Shown here: piece by piece, positions 36,119-45,542 of the stretch
How positions within the stretch are numbered: the stretch's first letter is position 1
How the letters are laid out: each line of letters begins with the position of its first letter
Origin: Micromonospora zingiberis
GTDB taxonomy: Bacteria > Actinomycetota > Actinomycetes > Mycobacteriales > Micromonosporaceae
Length of the DNA: 64,000 nt
Reading direction: 5' to 3'
Assembly (NCBI RefSeq): GCF_004331455.1
Contig: NZ_SJJR01000008.1
Span: 62,001-126,000, forward strand
The notes under the pieces: model-generated
Seen by the model: only the letters and a program-made list of their open reading frames with translations
Told to the model about the DNA's origin: nothing
The model's database searches: none
Program-made: the position numbers and the translations under genes

Positions 36119-37207
36119 TCACAGGGTGGCGGGCAGGCCGAACGCCGGGAACAGGGCCGGCTCGAACGCGGTGATCTCCACGATCTTGCCGTCGGCGACC
36201 CGCAGCACCTCCAGCACCTGCGGGCGGAACGTCGCCTCGCCCGGACGGCGTACGTAGTGCGCCGCCGCCGGTTGCCGGTTGGCTCGGGTCGGCAGGCTGC
36301 GCCACTGACCGAGATAGGCCGACGAACCCGGGTCGAGCACGTCACGCAGGCTGGCCAGGAAGGACGAACGATCCCACCAGGCCGGATCGGGCATGCCCGG
36401 CACGCAGGGCACCGGCATCGGCATCGTGATCCGGATGTCCTCCCGCAGCAACTGCGCCATCGCCCCGGTGTCGCCCTGCTCCAGCACACCCATGTAACGC
36501 TGGAGGAGCGCACGTTCGGCGTCGGTGGGGTCGCCGGTCGGCGCCCACTCGATCCGGCTCGGCGGCAGATGGTCCTTGATGTTGGCCCGGGCCCGCTGCA
36601 ACGCGCTGTTCGCCGAAGCGACACTGAGTTCCAGCAGGTCGGCCGCCTCGGCGGCGGGCCAGCCGAGGACGTCGCGCAGGATCAACACGGCCCGCTGGCG
36701 GGGCGGCAGGTGCTGGATCGCGACCAGGAACGCCAGCTCGATGGTCTCCTTGGCGACCAGCGCCGCGTCCGGCTGCGCGTCGGCCGGTGCGGCCGGTTCC
36801 AGCAACCGATCCGGGTACGGCTGTAGCCAGTACACCTCGTCCGACGTGGTGGGTCGCGGCCCGGTCTCGGCCGGCACCGGGCCACGACCGGCGCGGGGCT
36901 GGCGCGGATGGCGGCTGAGGAAGTCCAGGCAGGCGTTGGTCGCGATGCGGTAGAGCCAGGCACGGACGGTGGACCGGGCCGCGAAGGTGTCCCGCTTGCG
37001 CCAGGCGCGCAGGAACGTCTCCTGGACCAGGTCCTCGGCGTCCTGGAACGAACCGAGCATCCGGTAGCAGTGAACCTGCAGCTCACGGCGGTGCGTCTCG
37101 ACCAGACGACCGAAGGTCACCTCGTCGAGCGAAGCCGACGGCGCCTCGTTGAACGAGGCCGACGGGCGTACCTCGAACTGGGTGGAATTGACCCTGACAC
37201 GGCTCAC
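36119..37207 (-). CDS. ECF sigma factor with C-terminal SnoaL/NTF2-like domain
   Basis: 362 residues. Sigma region 2 is at about 32-100 (HCYRMLGSFQDAEDLVQETFLRAWR), region 4 at about 165-215 (LPPRQRAVLILRDVLGWPAAE, SVASANSALQRARANI), and an NTF2-like domain covers about 230-362. Factors of this type lack a classical anti-sigma factor; the extra domain is thought to control activity, perhaps by binding a ligand. Start is GTG at 37207. Its place inside the cluster, between two tailoring operons, makes it the leading candidate for a cluster-level regulator. Divergent from the FAD oxygenase at 37495. Confidence 0.9.
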   Translation of the reverse strand: MSRVRVNSTQFEVRPSASFNEAPSASLDEVTFGRLVETHRRELQVHCYRMLGSFQDAEDLVQETFLRAWRKRDTFAARSTVRAWLYRIATNACLDFLSRHPRQPRAGRGPVPAETGPRPTTSDEVYWLQPYPDRLLEPAAPADAQPDAALVAKETIELAFLVAIQHLPPRQRAVLILRDVLGWPAAEAADLLELSVASANSALQRARANIKDHLPPSRIEWAPTGDPTDAERALLQRYMGVLEQGDTGAMAQLLREDIRITMPMPVPCVPGMPDPAWWDRSSFLASLRDVLDPGSSAYLGQWRSLPTRANRQPAAAHYVRRPGEATFRPQVLEVLRVADGKIVEITAFEPALFPAFGLPATL

Positions 37208-37327
37208 TGATCGTGCCCCGCTCCCGACAGCAACTGATCGATGACGGTCGGCCAGAACCGTAACACGCGCGCGGCGCCGCGCAGCTCACCTTCGCCGTCG
37301 CGGCGCCCGTGCGGGGCACCGCCCTGC

Positions 37328-37343
37328 GCACGACTGAGGATGC
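37328..37343 (+). promoter_or_regulatory. Cluster-wide dyad, copy upstream of FAD oxygenase 1
   Basis: Plus strand GCACGA-CTGAG-GATGC, 152 nt upstream of the start at 37495. The divergent sigma-factor gene has no clear minus-oriented copy in the same 287-bp gap. Confidence 0.55.
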
Positions 37344-37494
37344 GGCGGGCGGGCGACGGCCGTGAGGCTGGCCCTGTGGCCGGCGAGCCGACCGCCGCGC
37401 GTGCCAGCGGCGGATTCCGGCCATCACCGACGGGCGGCACGGGCCGCGTTGTCGCCGGCGGATCGAACTGGTCGTCGACAGGGAGGTTCCGGCA

Positions 37495-38889
37495 GTGAGT
37501 GAGATCGGTAGACGCGCCGTCGTGCTGGGCGGCAGCATGGCCGGCGTCCTCGCCGCCCGGGTGCTGGCCGAGTCCTACGGCGAGGTCCTGGTCGTCGACC
37601 GGGACGCGCTGCTGGGCGTACGCGAGCCTCGACGCGGCGCGCCGCACACCGTCCACGCGCACGGGCTGCACGCGCGTGGCCATCTGAACATGGAGGAACT
37701 GTTCCCCGGCATCACCGACGAGCTGACCGCGGCCGGCGTGCCGACCGGAGACCTCGGGGAGATGCGCTGGTTCTTCAACGCCCGCAAGATCCGCCCCGCC
37801 CACACCGGCCTGGTCTCGGTGACCGCGCCCCGACCGGTGCTGGAACACCACGTCCGTAGCCGGGTGGCGGCCCTGCCCAACGTGCGGTTCCTGGAGGAAC
37901 ACGACATCCTCGGTCTGGTCGCCTCCGACGACCGCCAGCGGGTGCTCGGCGTACGGGTCCGCTCCCGCGCCGAGGGCGCCCAGCCCGAGGAGTTGGACGC
38001 CGATCTGGTGGTCGACGCCACCGGACGCGGCTCGCGTACCCCCGCCTGGCTGGCCGAGTTGGGCTACCAACGGCCGGAGGAGGAACGGGTCAAGGTGGGG
38101 TTGGCCTACACCACCCGGCACTACCGGCTGCGCCCGGAGATGTTCGACGGCGTCCAGTCGATCAACCCGGTGGCCTCGCCCGCGCACCCCCGGGGCGCCT
38201 TCTTCGGCCAGGTCGGCCGGGACGTCTGCATCCTGTCGCTGACCGGGGTGCTCGGCGACCACCCGCCGACCGACCCCGAGGGCTTCCTCGCCTTCGTCCG
38301 CTCGCTGCCGGTGCCCGACGTGTACGACGCGGTGCACGACGCCGAGGCGCTCGACGACCCGGTGTCGTTCACCTTCCCGGCGAGCGTGCGGCGACGCTAC
38401 GAGCGGCTGACCCGGATGCCCGACCGGCTGCTCGTCATGGGCGACGCGGTGTGCAGCTTCAACCCCGTGTACGGCCAGGGGATGAGCGTCGCCACCATCG
38501 AGGCGTTGACGTTGCGCGAACACCTGCGGCAGGGCCGGGCACCCCGGCCGCAGGACTTCATGGCGGCCATGTCCCGCGTGATCGACACGCCCTGGGACAT
38601 CTCTGCCGGCGGCGACCTGGACTTCCCGGGCGTCGAGGGTCGACGCACCCTCCAGGTGCGGATCGGCAACGCCTACATGGCCCGCGTGCAGTACGCGGCG
38701 ACCAGGGACGCCCGGGTGACCGACGGCTTCATGCGGGTGGCCGGGCTGATCGACCCGCCGCAGGCGTTGATGCGCCCGTCGATGGTGCTGCGGGTGCTGC
38801 GCCACGCGCCGTTGCGCCCGGCCGCCCCGCCCGCGAACCCCTCCCTCGCCGCTCCCACGGCCGGCTCGGCGGCACCGCCGAGCGCCTGA
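37495..38889 (+). CDS. FAD-dependent oxygenase 1
   Basis: 464 residues of the PHBH-like/squalene-epoxidase-like flavoprotein group. FAD motif: RRAVVLGGSMAGVLAARVLAE; second block: DATGRGSRTPAWL; third: LLVMGDAVCSFNPVYGQGMSVA with the intact GQG loop. About 40% of positions match the protein at 44154 by eye. The start is GTG at 37495 with GGGAGG upstream. Substrate unknown; by position it is a tailoring oxygenase of the aromatic unit or the core. The C-terminal 30 residues are Ala/Pro rich. Confidence 0.85.
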   Translation: MSEIGRRAVVLGGSMAGVLAARVLAESYGEVLVVDRDALLGVREPRRGAPHTVHAHGLHARGHLNMEELFPGITDELTAAGVPTGDLGEMRWFFNARKIRPAHTGLVSVTAPRPVLEHHVRSRVAALPNVRFLEEHDILGLVASDDRQRVLGVRVRSRAEGAQPEELDADLVVDATGRGSRTPAWLAELGYQRPEEERVKVGLAYTTRHYRLRPEMFDGVQSINPVASPAHPRGAFFGQVGRDVCILSLTGVLGDHPPTDPEGFLAFVRSLPVPDVYDAVHDAEALDDPVSFTFPASVRRRYERLTRMPDRLLVMGDAVCSFNPVYGQGMSVATIEALTLREHLRQGRAPRPQDFMAAMSRVIDTPWDISAGGDLDFPGVEGRRTLQVRIGNAYMARVQYAATRDARVTDGFMRVAGLIDPPQALMRPSMVLRVLRHAPLRPAAPPANPSLAAPTAGSAAPPSA

Positions 38890-38903
38890 CTTCCGCCGGA
38901 TCA

Positions 38904-38944
38904 GCCCTCCGTCCCACGCCCGCTGCTGCCGTGGGACGGAGGGC
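38904..38944. terminator. Hairpin after FAD oxygenase 1
   Basis: Perfect 15-bp stem gccctccgtcccacg (38904-38918) and complement (38930-38944), with an 11-nt loop, 15 nt after the stop codon. Confidence 0.8.
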
Positions 38945-38984
38945 TCCGGTGTGCCGGGACGGCACGGACAGCGCAGGCGCGAGC

Positions 38985-39017
38985 CGTCCCGGCCACCCCC
39001 CGCGGGTGGCCGGGACG
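38985..39017. terminator. Hairpin at the end of the MFS gene
   Basis: Perfect 14-bp stem cgtcccggccaccc (38985-38998) and complement (39004-39017), 5-nt loop, 24 nt past the stop of the minus-strand exporter gene. Confidence 0.75.
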
Positions 39018-39040
39018 ACCCGATGCAGCTCACCGCCGGG

Positions 39041-40669
39041 TCAGTGCACCGGCTGGGCCGCGGCGTCCCCGGCGGCCTCCGGGTCCTTCGGCTCCTTCGG
39101 CGGCATTCCCGGCATCGGCATGTCGCCGAGCGAGGGCACGTGCCGCAGCCCGATGAACGACACCAGCGCCAGGACCACGAAGAGGACGGCGCAGACCACC
39201 GCGACGTTGTTCAGCCCGTTGGTGAACGCCTCCCGCGCCGAGTCGAGCAGCGAACCCGCGGTGGGCCCACCGACCTGCTCGGCCACCACGGTGGCACCGG
39301 CGATGCTCTCCTTGGCGGTGTTCGCCGCGTCCGCCGGCAACTCGCTGGGGACGCTGACCTGGCTGCGGTAGGTGGCGGTGCCGACCAGACCGAGGATCGC
39401 CACACCCAGGGCCACGCCCAACTCGCCGACGGCCGAGGAGACCGAGCCGGCGGCACCGGCCTTCTCCGGCGGCGTGGAGGACATCACCAGGAAGGGGGTC
39501 ATCGGGCCGACCGAGGCGCCGCCGACGTAGACGACTCCGAGACCGACCAGCAACGTGGTCAGCCCGGCGGTGCTGCCCACCTGGGTCAGCACCACCATGC
39601 CGACCGCGGCGATGAGGGAGCCGGCGGCGAGCACGTAACCGGGCGGCACCTTGCGGGCGATCGCCGGTGCCAGGTTCCCGACCACGATCATCACGACGGA
39701 CGGGATCAGCAGCAGCGTGCCGACCCGCACCGGGCTGAGCCCCTCGACCATCTGCATGTAGAGGCTGGCCATCAGGCCGGCGCCGCCCATCACGAAGGCG
39801 ATCATCAGGGCCATCGTCAGCGCGGTCGACAGCGCCCGGATCCGGAACAGGCTCAGGTCCAGCAGCGGGTGGGCCAGCGTGGCCTGCCGACGCAGGAAGA
39901 CCACGAAGAAGACCACGCCCGCCACCAGGGAGACCGCCGGCAGCGGCGCCCAGCCCTCGCGCGCCAGCTCCTTGAGGCCGTAGATGAACGGCAGGATGGC
40001 CAGCAGCGACAGCGCGACGCTGAACAGGTCCAGCCGGCCGGCCGCCGGGTCCTTCGACTCGGGCAGCAGGGCCGGACCGGCGAGCAGCAGCAGGCCCATG
40101 ATCGGGACGGCGAGCAGGAACACCGAGCCCCACCAGAAGGCGCCGAGCATCAGGCCACCGACGACCGGGCCGAGCACCACGCCGGCCATCAGGGAGGTGC
40201 CCCAGAGACCCATCGCGGCGCCCATCTGCTTCGGGTCCTTGAACATGGTGCGCAGCAGGGCGAGGATCGACGGGATCAACGTCGCGCCGGCGGCACCGAG
40301 CAGGGCCCGGGCGATGATCAGGACGATCGTGGAGGTCGCGAACGCGGCCAGCAGCGACGCCGCGAGGAACGCCGCACCGCCGAACAGCAGGACCTTCTTG
40401 CGTCCGATCCGGTCACCCAGCGTGCCCATGGTGATCAGGAATCCGGCGATCATGAAGCCGTAGATGTCCGAGATCCACAGCTGCTCGGTGCTGCTCGAAC
40501 CCAGATCCGCGGTGACATGTGGCAACGCCAGGAACATGACGTTGAGATCCACTGTCGTCAACATGGTGGGCAGGCACATTATGGCCAGCCCGAGCCACTC
40601 CCGCCAGGTGGCCCGCGGTGCCACCCCCGGGGCGGCGGCTGATCCCGCCTGCCCGTCGACTGTAGTCAT
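39041..40669 (-). CDS. MFS exporter, DHA2 (EmrB/QacA) type, SgcB-like
   Basis: 542 residues with about 14 membrane segments. [15 protein letters not shown] is helix 1 with its Asp; [17 protein letters not shown] is the loop 2-3 motif; [19 protein letters not shown] is antiporter motif C. The C-terminal tail is Pro/Glu/Lys rich and cytosolic. The ATG at 40669 follows GAGAGGA. SgcB of C-1027 and homologues of this family are the dedicated enediyne exporters, so this is the best candidate for product export and self-resistance. It is divergent from the SgcC-like hydroxylase. Confidence 0.88.
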   Translation of the reverse strand: MTTVDGQAGSAAAPGVAPRATWREWLGLAIMCLPTMLTTVDLNVMFLALPHVTADLGSSSTEQLWISDIYGFMIAGFLITMGTLGDRIGRKKVLLFGGAAFLAASLLAAFATSTIVLIIARALLGAAGATLIPSILALLRTMFKDPKQMGAAMGLWGTSLMAGVVLGPVVGGLMLGAFWWGSVFLLAVPIMGLLLLAGPALLPESKDPAAGRLDLFSVALSLLAILPFIYGLKELAREGWAPLPAVSLVAGVVFFVVFLRRQATLAHPLLDLSLFRIRALSTALTMALMIAFVMGGAGLMASLYMQMVEGLSPVRVGTLLLIPSVVMIVVGNLAPAIARKVPPGYVLAAGSLIAAVGMVVLTQVGSTAGLTTLLVGLGVVYVGGASVGPMTPFLVMSSTPPEKAGAAGSVSSAVGELGVALGVAILGLVGTATYRSQVSVPSELPADAANTAKESIAGATVVAEQVGGPTAGSLLDSAREAFTNGLNNVAVVCAVLFVVLALVSFIGLRHVPSLGDMPMPGMPPKEPKDPEAAGDAAAQPVH

Positions 40670-40818
40670 GCTTCTGGTCCTCTCGATATCGGCCGCGCTG
40701 TCCTGCGGCTCAATGTTGAGACGGTGGCGACCCCGGAAAGTCATCGCTGTCCGCCACCGGGGCATCACGCAGCCTCGATCCGGGCGCCGCAGGCACCCCG
40801 CCCGGGTTCCGGGCGCGG

Positions 40819-40834
40819 GCGTCTTCCCGGTTGC
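40819..40834 (-). promoter_or_regulatory. Cluster-wide dyad, copy upstream of the exporter
   Basis: Minus strand GCAACC-GGGAA-GACGC, 150 nt from the exporter start. For the divergent hydroxylase only a weak plus-oriented match (GCATGC-TGAAG-GCGGA, 40875-40890) is seen. Confidence 0.55.
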
Positions 40835-40960
40835 GCACTGCGGCGTACGACCTTGTCCCGTCGGGTGGCGCTGCGCATGCTGAAGGCGGACCCGGCCCGG
40901 CCCGACCGCGCGGTCCACTCCGCCCCCCGACGGCCCACCCGGCCCGGCGAAAGGCGATCC

Positions 40961-42538
40961 ATGACCGAACTGGCAGACCGCCCGGCGGCCGGGGTACGCC
41001 CGACCCGGCCGATGACCGGCGACGAGTACGTAGAGTCGTTGCGCGACGGCCGGGAGGTCTACCTCTACGGCGACCGGGTGCGCGACGTCACCCGCCATCC
41101 CGCCTTCCGCAATCCGGTCCGGATGACCGCCCGGCTCTACGACGCGCTGCACGACCCGCGGACGCGCCCGGTGCTGACCGCGCCGACCGACTCCGGCGGC
41201 GACGGCTGGACGCACCGCTTCTTCACCACGCCGCGCTCCGCCGAGGACCTGGTGGCCGACCAGCAGGCGATCGCCGCCTGGTCCCGACTCAGCTACGGCT
41301 GGATGGGGCGCAGCCCCGACTACAAGGCCTCGTTCCTCGGCACCCTCGGCGCCAACGCCGAGTTCTACGCGCCCTTCGCCGACAACGCCCGCCGCTGGTA
41401 CCGGGAGGCGCAGGAGAAGGTCCTCTACTGGAACCACGCCGTCGTGCACCCGCCGGTGGACCGGTCCCGGCCGCCGGACGAGGTCTCCGACGTCTTCGTC
41501 CACGTGGAACGGGAGACCGACGCCGGAGTGGTGGTCAGCGGCGCGAAGGTGGTCGCCACCGCCTCGGCGCTGACCCACCACAACTTCCTGGCGCACTACG
41601 GCCTGCCGGTACGCAAGCGCGAGTTCGCCCTGGTCGCCACCGTGCCGATGGACGCGCCGGGAATGAAACTGATCTGCCGGCCGTCCTATGCGGCCAGTGC
41701 CGCGGTGATGGGCAGCCCGTTCGACTACCCGCTCTCCTCCCGACTGGACGAGAACGACACCATCCTGGTGCTGGACAAGGTCCTCATCCCGTGGGAGAAC
41801 GTGTTCATCTACGGCGACCTGGGCAAGGTGCAGATGTTCGCCGGCCGCTCCGGGTTCACCGAGCGCTTCACCTTCCACGGCTGCACCCGACTGGCGGTCA
41901 AGCTGGAGTTCATCGCCGGACTGCTGGCCAAGGCGTTGGAGACGACCGGCACCGCTGACTTCCGTGGCGTACAGAGCCGGCTGGGTGAGGTGCTGGCCTG
42001 GCGCAACCTGTTCTGGGGGCTGTCCGACGCCGCCGCCCGCAACCCGGTGCCCTGGCACAACGGCGCGGTGCTGCCCAACCCGGCGTACGGCATGGCGTAC
42101 CGATGGTTCATGCAGGTCGGCTACGCGCGGGTACGGGAGATCGTGCTCCAGGACGTGGCCAGCGGCCTCATCTACGTCAACTCCAGCGCCGAGGACTTCG
42201 CCAACCCGGACATCCGCCGGTACCTCGACACCTACCTACGTGGTTCGGGCGGCGTCGACGCGGTGCAGCGGGTCAAGCTGATGAAACTGCTCTGGGACGC
42301 GGTCGGCTCGGAGTTCGGCGGCCGGCACGAGCTGTACGAGCGCAACTACGCCGGCAACCACGAGAACACCCGGGTCGAGCTGCTCAACGCCCAGGTGCTC
42401 GGCGGCGAGCTGGACGGCTACAAGGCGTTCGTCGACCAGTGCCTGGCGGAGTACGACCTGGACGGTTGGCGGGTCGACGACCTCAGCTCGTTCGAGCACC
42501 TGCGCGGGCTGCGCGACGTGCTGCGCGAGGAGCAGTAG
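40961..42538 (+). CDS. Flavin-dependent phenol hydroxylase (SgcC type, HpaB family)
   Basis: 525 residues of the 4-hydroxyphenylacetate 3-monooxygenase large-component family. Visible blocks are [59 protein letters not shown] and [20 protein letters not shown]. SgcC hydroxylates PCP-bound 3-chloro-beta-tyrosine using reduced FAD from SgcE6; the flavin reductase at 21857 is the matching partner here. The ATG at 40961 has GAAAGG upstream. With the halogenase and methyltransferase it predicts a 3-chloro-5-hydroxy (or methoxy) beta-tyrosine unit. Confidence 0.92.
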   Translation: MTELADRPAAGVRPTRPMTGDEYVESLRDGREVYLYGDRVRDVTRHPAFRNPVRMTARLYDALHDPRTRPVLTAPTDSGGDGWTHRFFTTPRSAEDLVADQQAIAAWSRLSYGWMGRSPDYKASFLGTLGANAEFYAPFADNARRWYREAQEKVLYWNHAVVHPPVDRSRPPDEVSDVFVHVERETDAGVVVSGAKVVATASALTHHNFLAHYGLPVRKREFALVATVPMDAPGMKLICRPSYAASAAVMGSPFDYPLSSRLDENDTILVLDKVLIPWENVFIYGDLGKVQMFAGRSGFTERFTFHGCTRLAVKLEFIAGLLAKALETTGTADFRGVQSRLGEVLAWRNLFWGLSDAAARNPVPWHNGAVLPNPAYGMAYRWFMQVGYARVREIVLQDVASGLIYVNSSAEDFANPDIRRYLDTYLRGSGGVDAVQRVKLMKLLWDAVGSEFGGRHELYERNYAGNHENTRVELLNAQVLGGELDGYKAFVDQCLAEYDLDGWRVDDLSSFEHLRGLRDVLREEQ

Positions 42539-42542
42539 CGGC

Positions 42543-43859
42543 TCACCGCAGCACGTGACGCAGCGCGTCCACGGCCTCCCGCTCGGCCTCGTAGACCGCC
42601 TGGATCTGCGCGGAGAGCTGGGCCAGGTCCGGCTCGGCGGGCGGCTTGCGGTCGTACTCGGCGACCAGGTCCCAGAGCGCGTCGGCGGCCTCGGCACGTT
42701 CGGCCAGGGCGCCGTCGCCGGCCGCCACACCGGCGGAGATGGTGGCCACCAGCTCCCGCAGCCGGGCGTACTCGGGCACGTCCCAGGGCAGCGCGGTCTC
42801 GGCCACCTCGTGCCACAGCCGCGCGGCCTGGCGGAACTGCTGGGCCGCGTCCGTGGCCGCGTCGGCGGCGTCGCCGAGCAGGGGCGCCGCCTCGTCGAGG
42901 AAGTCGGCGTACAGGTCCCGCAGGTTGCCGCCGGTGAGCCCGGCCGGCTCGACGTGCTCCCAGACGGACAGCAGCGTGGTGGCCATGCCCGCCTTGCCGT
43001 ACAGCTTGGGCCAGCCCTTGGCGTTGCGTTGGTCGGTCACCAGGCGGCTCCACTTGCCCCACGCCGGTAGGGAGACCGTGGCGGCCTTGGCGTCCAGGTG
43101 CGCGACGCAGTCGGCGATGCCGGCCCGCGCCGCCTCGGCCAGCGGCAGCGTCTCCGGCACGGTGTGCACCACGACCATGCGGTTCTTGGTGGAGGTGACC
43201 CGGGCGCGGGCGTCGGCGAGCAGGTCCGCGTCGACGGTCAGCGGGGCGAGGTTGCGGTCGTCGAGCCGGATGCCGTCGTCGGTGGCCGCGTAGGCGACCA
43301 CCGGGCTGCGCCGGGCACCGGAGAAGACCGGCCGGCCCCGACCGGCCAGCGCCGGCTCCGCCGGCAGGTGCCAGTAGCCGACCACCTGCCGGTCCGGCAC
43401 GACCAGCACCGCACTGCCCTCGGCGAGCTGTTCCTGCAGGGTGCTGGCCGCGGCCTTGCTGCTGCCGGTCGTCTTCACCTGGTAGCCGACGCCGAGCCGG
43501 TCCATGGTCCGCTCGGCCCAGTCGTGGAAGGTCCACCGGTACCGGAAGCCCAGGAACAGGTTCGGTGTCTGTCCCTTGATCTCCCAGAGCATGTAGCCGG
43601 CGCCGAGGCCACCCCCGACCCCGAGCAGCATCGCCTCGCTGAGGCGTTCACCGGCGGTGTCGCCGGTGAGGTGGGCCAGCACGTTGGTCACGTTCGAGGT
43701 CTCGGCGTGCAGCCCGCCACGCAACGCCCAGCCGGCGTCGGTCACCGGTTTCGGGCCGGTACGGGCTCCGGAGAGCGCGGCCCGCGCGGTCGCGTAGCCC
43801 TCGCCGGTGCGGGCCATCCGGGTACGGATCCGAGTCTCGCTGGGCTTGCGGGTGGTCAT
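42543..43859 (-). CDS. BtrH-N/DUF4872-type protein
   Basis: About 438 residues. Residues 45-200 fit the BtrH N-terminal (papain-like) domain: GLHAETSNVTNVLAHL, LSEAMLLGVGGGLGAGYMLWEIKG and NLFLGFRYRW; the C-terminal half matches the DUF4872-type helical region. In BtrH the first block contains the catalytic Cys that moves an acyl group from a carrier protein; here that position is Ala (HAETS). The N-terminal 40 residues (RIRTRMARTGEGYATARAAL) form a separate basic helix. The ATG at 43859 has GAGGGGG upstream. It is convergent with the hydroxylase, with 4 nt between stop codons. Function unknown. Confidence 0.7.
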   Translation of the reverse strand: MTTRKPSETRIRTRMARTGEGYATARAALSGARTGPKPVTDAGWALRGGLHAETSNVTNVLAHLTGDTAGERLSEAMLLGVGGGLGAGYMLWEIKGQTPNLFLGFRYRWTFHDWAERTMDRLGVGYQVKTTGSSKAAASTLQEQLAEGSAVLVVPDRQVVGYWHLPAEPALAGRGRPVFSGARRSPVVAYAATDDGIRLDDRNLAPLTVDADLLADARARVTSTKNRMVVVHTVPETLPLAEAARAGIADCVAHLDAKAATVSLPAWGKWSRLVTDQRNAKGWPKLYGKAGMATTLLSVWEHVEPAGLTGGNLRDLYADFLDEAAPLLGDAADAATDAAQQFRQAARLWHEVAETALPWDVPEYARLRELVATISAGVAAGDGALAERAEAADALWDLVAEYDRKPPAEPDLAQLSAQIQAVYEAEREAVDALRHVLR

Positions 43860-44000
43860 CGTCCCCCTCAGGCGAGCTGTCGCAGGGTGGCCGTCCGGGT
43901 GGCCGGGCCGGGCCGGTCGGCGCCTCGTCGGAGGATACGTGCTCCGGGCGACGGTGGGGGGCGATTCGGGTGGGCCGGCGTGGCCCACCCGCGACGACGA

Positions 44001-44096
44001 ACGGACCCCGCGCGGGTGCGACGGGGTCCGTGGGGTGCCGTGCCGAGTGGGCCGGTCGTCCCCGAGATGCCGACCAGGTTCCCGGGGACGACCGGC
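44001..44096. terminator. Two tandem hairpins after FAD oxygenase 2
   Basis: Stem 1: acggaccccg (44001-44010)/cggggtccgt (44022-44031). Stem 2: gccggtcgtccccg (44051-44064)/cggggacgaccggc (44083-44096). They lie downstream of the minus-strand FAD oxygenase that ends at 44154. Confidence 0.65.
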
Positions 44097-44153
44097 GACT
44101 GAGGGGCCGGGGTCGACGTCCCGCGTTCCACCGAGGACGCCGACCCGGGCCGG

Positions 44154-45542
44154 CTAGCTCCGCCCGCCGATCAGCGGCAGGTATCGCCCGTTGATCAGCG
44201 GCATCTCGGCGTGTGAGTGCCGCAGCACCCGCCAGACCACGCTCGGGCGCAGCAGGGCCTCCAGCGGGTCGACCAGACCGGCGGAGCGCATGAACGCCTC
44301 GGTGAGGCTGGCGTCCTTGGTGGCGGCCAGGTGCAGTCGCTTCATGTAGCCGAGCAGCACCTGCACCTTGGGGGTGCGCTTGCCCTCCACGTCGGGGAAG
44401 CTCAGGTTGATCGCCTCGGTCATCTCCCAGGCCGGGTCGATGATCCGCCCGACCGTCCTCATGAACTCCTTGGCCTTGGGCGCCTGGCCGGTGCGCAGCA
44501 GGTCGCGCAGGGCCAGTGCCTGGAGGGCGGCGAGCGTCTGCGCCTGGGCGAACACCGGGTTCGGCGTGCAGACCGCGTCGCCGATCACCAGCAGCCCGTC
44601 GGGGAACCGGGACATCAGCTCGTAACGCCGCCGCAGGGTGGTGGGGAACTTGAACAGCACCGGGTCGTCGAGCGGCTCGGCGTCCGAGATGCCCTCGTAG
44701 ATCTCCGGCGCGGACAGCGACTTGACGAACTGGTTGAAGCCCTCCAGATCGGTGGGCGGGTGGTCGCCCATGATGCCGTACGTGGTCAGCTCGACCCGGT
44801 TGCCGTCGGACTTGGTGAAGATGGCGCCCCGGGGGTTGACGGGGTTGGCCACCGAGATGATCGAGTGACTGGTGCCGAACGGGTCGTGTCGCAGCTTGTA
44901 GTGGCGGGTCGCGTAGGCGAGCCCGATCTTCGTACCCTCCTCCGCCACCCGGGGGTAACCCTGCGCCTCCAGCCAGACCGGCGTACGCGAGCCGCGGCCG
45001 GTGGCGTCGACGATCAGGTCGGCGGTGAGCGTCTCCTCCTGGTTGCCCTCACCCTGGCGCTGCACCCTGGCGCCGATGACCCGGGACTTGTCCGGGCTGA
45101 AGACCAGGCCGGTGATGTCGGTGCGCTCCATGAAGGTGACGTTGCCCAGCGCGGCGATCCGCCGCCGTACGTGCGCCTCCATGACCGGCCGCCGGGCGGC
45201 CACACAGGTCAGTCCGGCCCGGGTCTGGGCCAGTGGCCGGCCGTTGATGTACCACTTGACCGTGCCGGCCAGGTCGGTCAGCGGGCACCCGGCCGCGACC
45301 ATCTCGGCGGTGATCTCGGGGAACAGGTCCTCCATCGCCCGGGCGCCGCGGGCGATGAGGCCGTTGATGTGCCGGCCCTGCGGGGCACCGCGCCGGGCCT
45401 CCCAGACGTCGATCAGCTCATCGCGGTCGACCAGGACAACCTCCCGGTAGCCCTCACTGAGCGCGCTGGCGGCGAACAGGGCGGTGATGCTTCCGCCGAG
45501 CACCACCACGCGATTTCCAACTACCGAACCCACGGCGACCAT
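44154..45542 (-). CDS. FAD-dependent oxygenase-like protein 2, possibly degenerate
   Basis: 462 residues, clearly a paralogue of the protein at 37495 (RRGAP, VDATGRGSRTPVWLEAQGY, GLAYATRHYKLR, GDHPPTDLEGF). Two flavin-binding motifs are changed: the N-terminal GGSMAG becomes GGSITA, losing a Gly, and the NPVYGQGMS loop becomes NPVFAQAQT, losing both Gly. It may bind FAD weakly, bind another ligand, or act as a partner of copy 1. Start is ATG at 45542 (GGTAGGAG adjacent) or GTG at 45533, which has better spacing. Confidence 0.8.
   Translation of the reverse strand: MVAVGSVVGNRVVVLGGSITALFAASALSEGYREVVLVDRDELIDVWEARRGAPQGRHINGLIARGARAMEDLFPEITAEMVAAGCPLTDLAGTVKWYINGRPLAQTRAGLTCVAARRPVMEAHVRRRIAALGNVTFMERTDITGLVFSPDKSRVIGARVQRQGEGNQEETLTADLIVDATGRGSRTPVWLEAQGYPRVAEEGTKIGLAYATRHYKLRHDPFGTSHSIISVANPVNPRGAIFTKSDGNRVELTTYGIMGDHPPTDLEGFNQFVKSLSAPEIYEGISDAEPLDDPVLFKFPTTLRRRYELMSRFPDGLLVIGDAVCTPNPVFAQAQTLAALQALALRDLLRTGQAPKAKEFMRTVGRIIDPAWEMTEAINLSFPDVEGKRTPKVQVLLGYMKRLHLAATKDASLTEAFMRSAGLVDPLEALLRPSVVWRVLRHSHAEMPLINGRYLPLIGGRS

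Noticed and set aside
37269..37282. 14-bp palindrome gcgcggcgccgcgc upstream of the sigma factor
   Set aside because: Pure GC palindromes of this length are common in DNA of this composition; kept out of the feature list.
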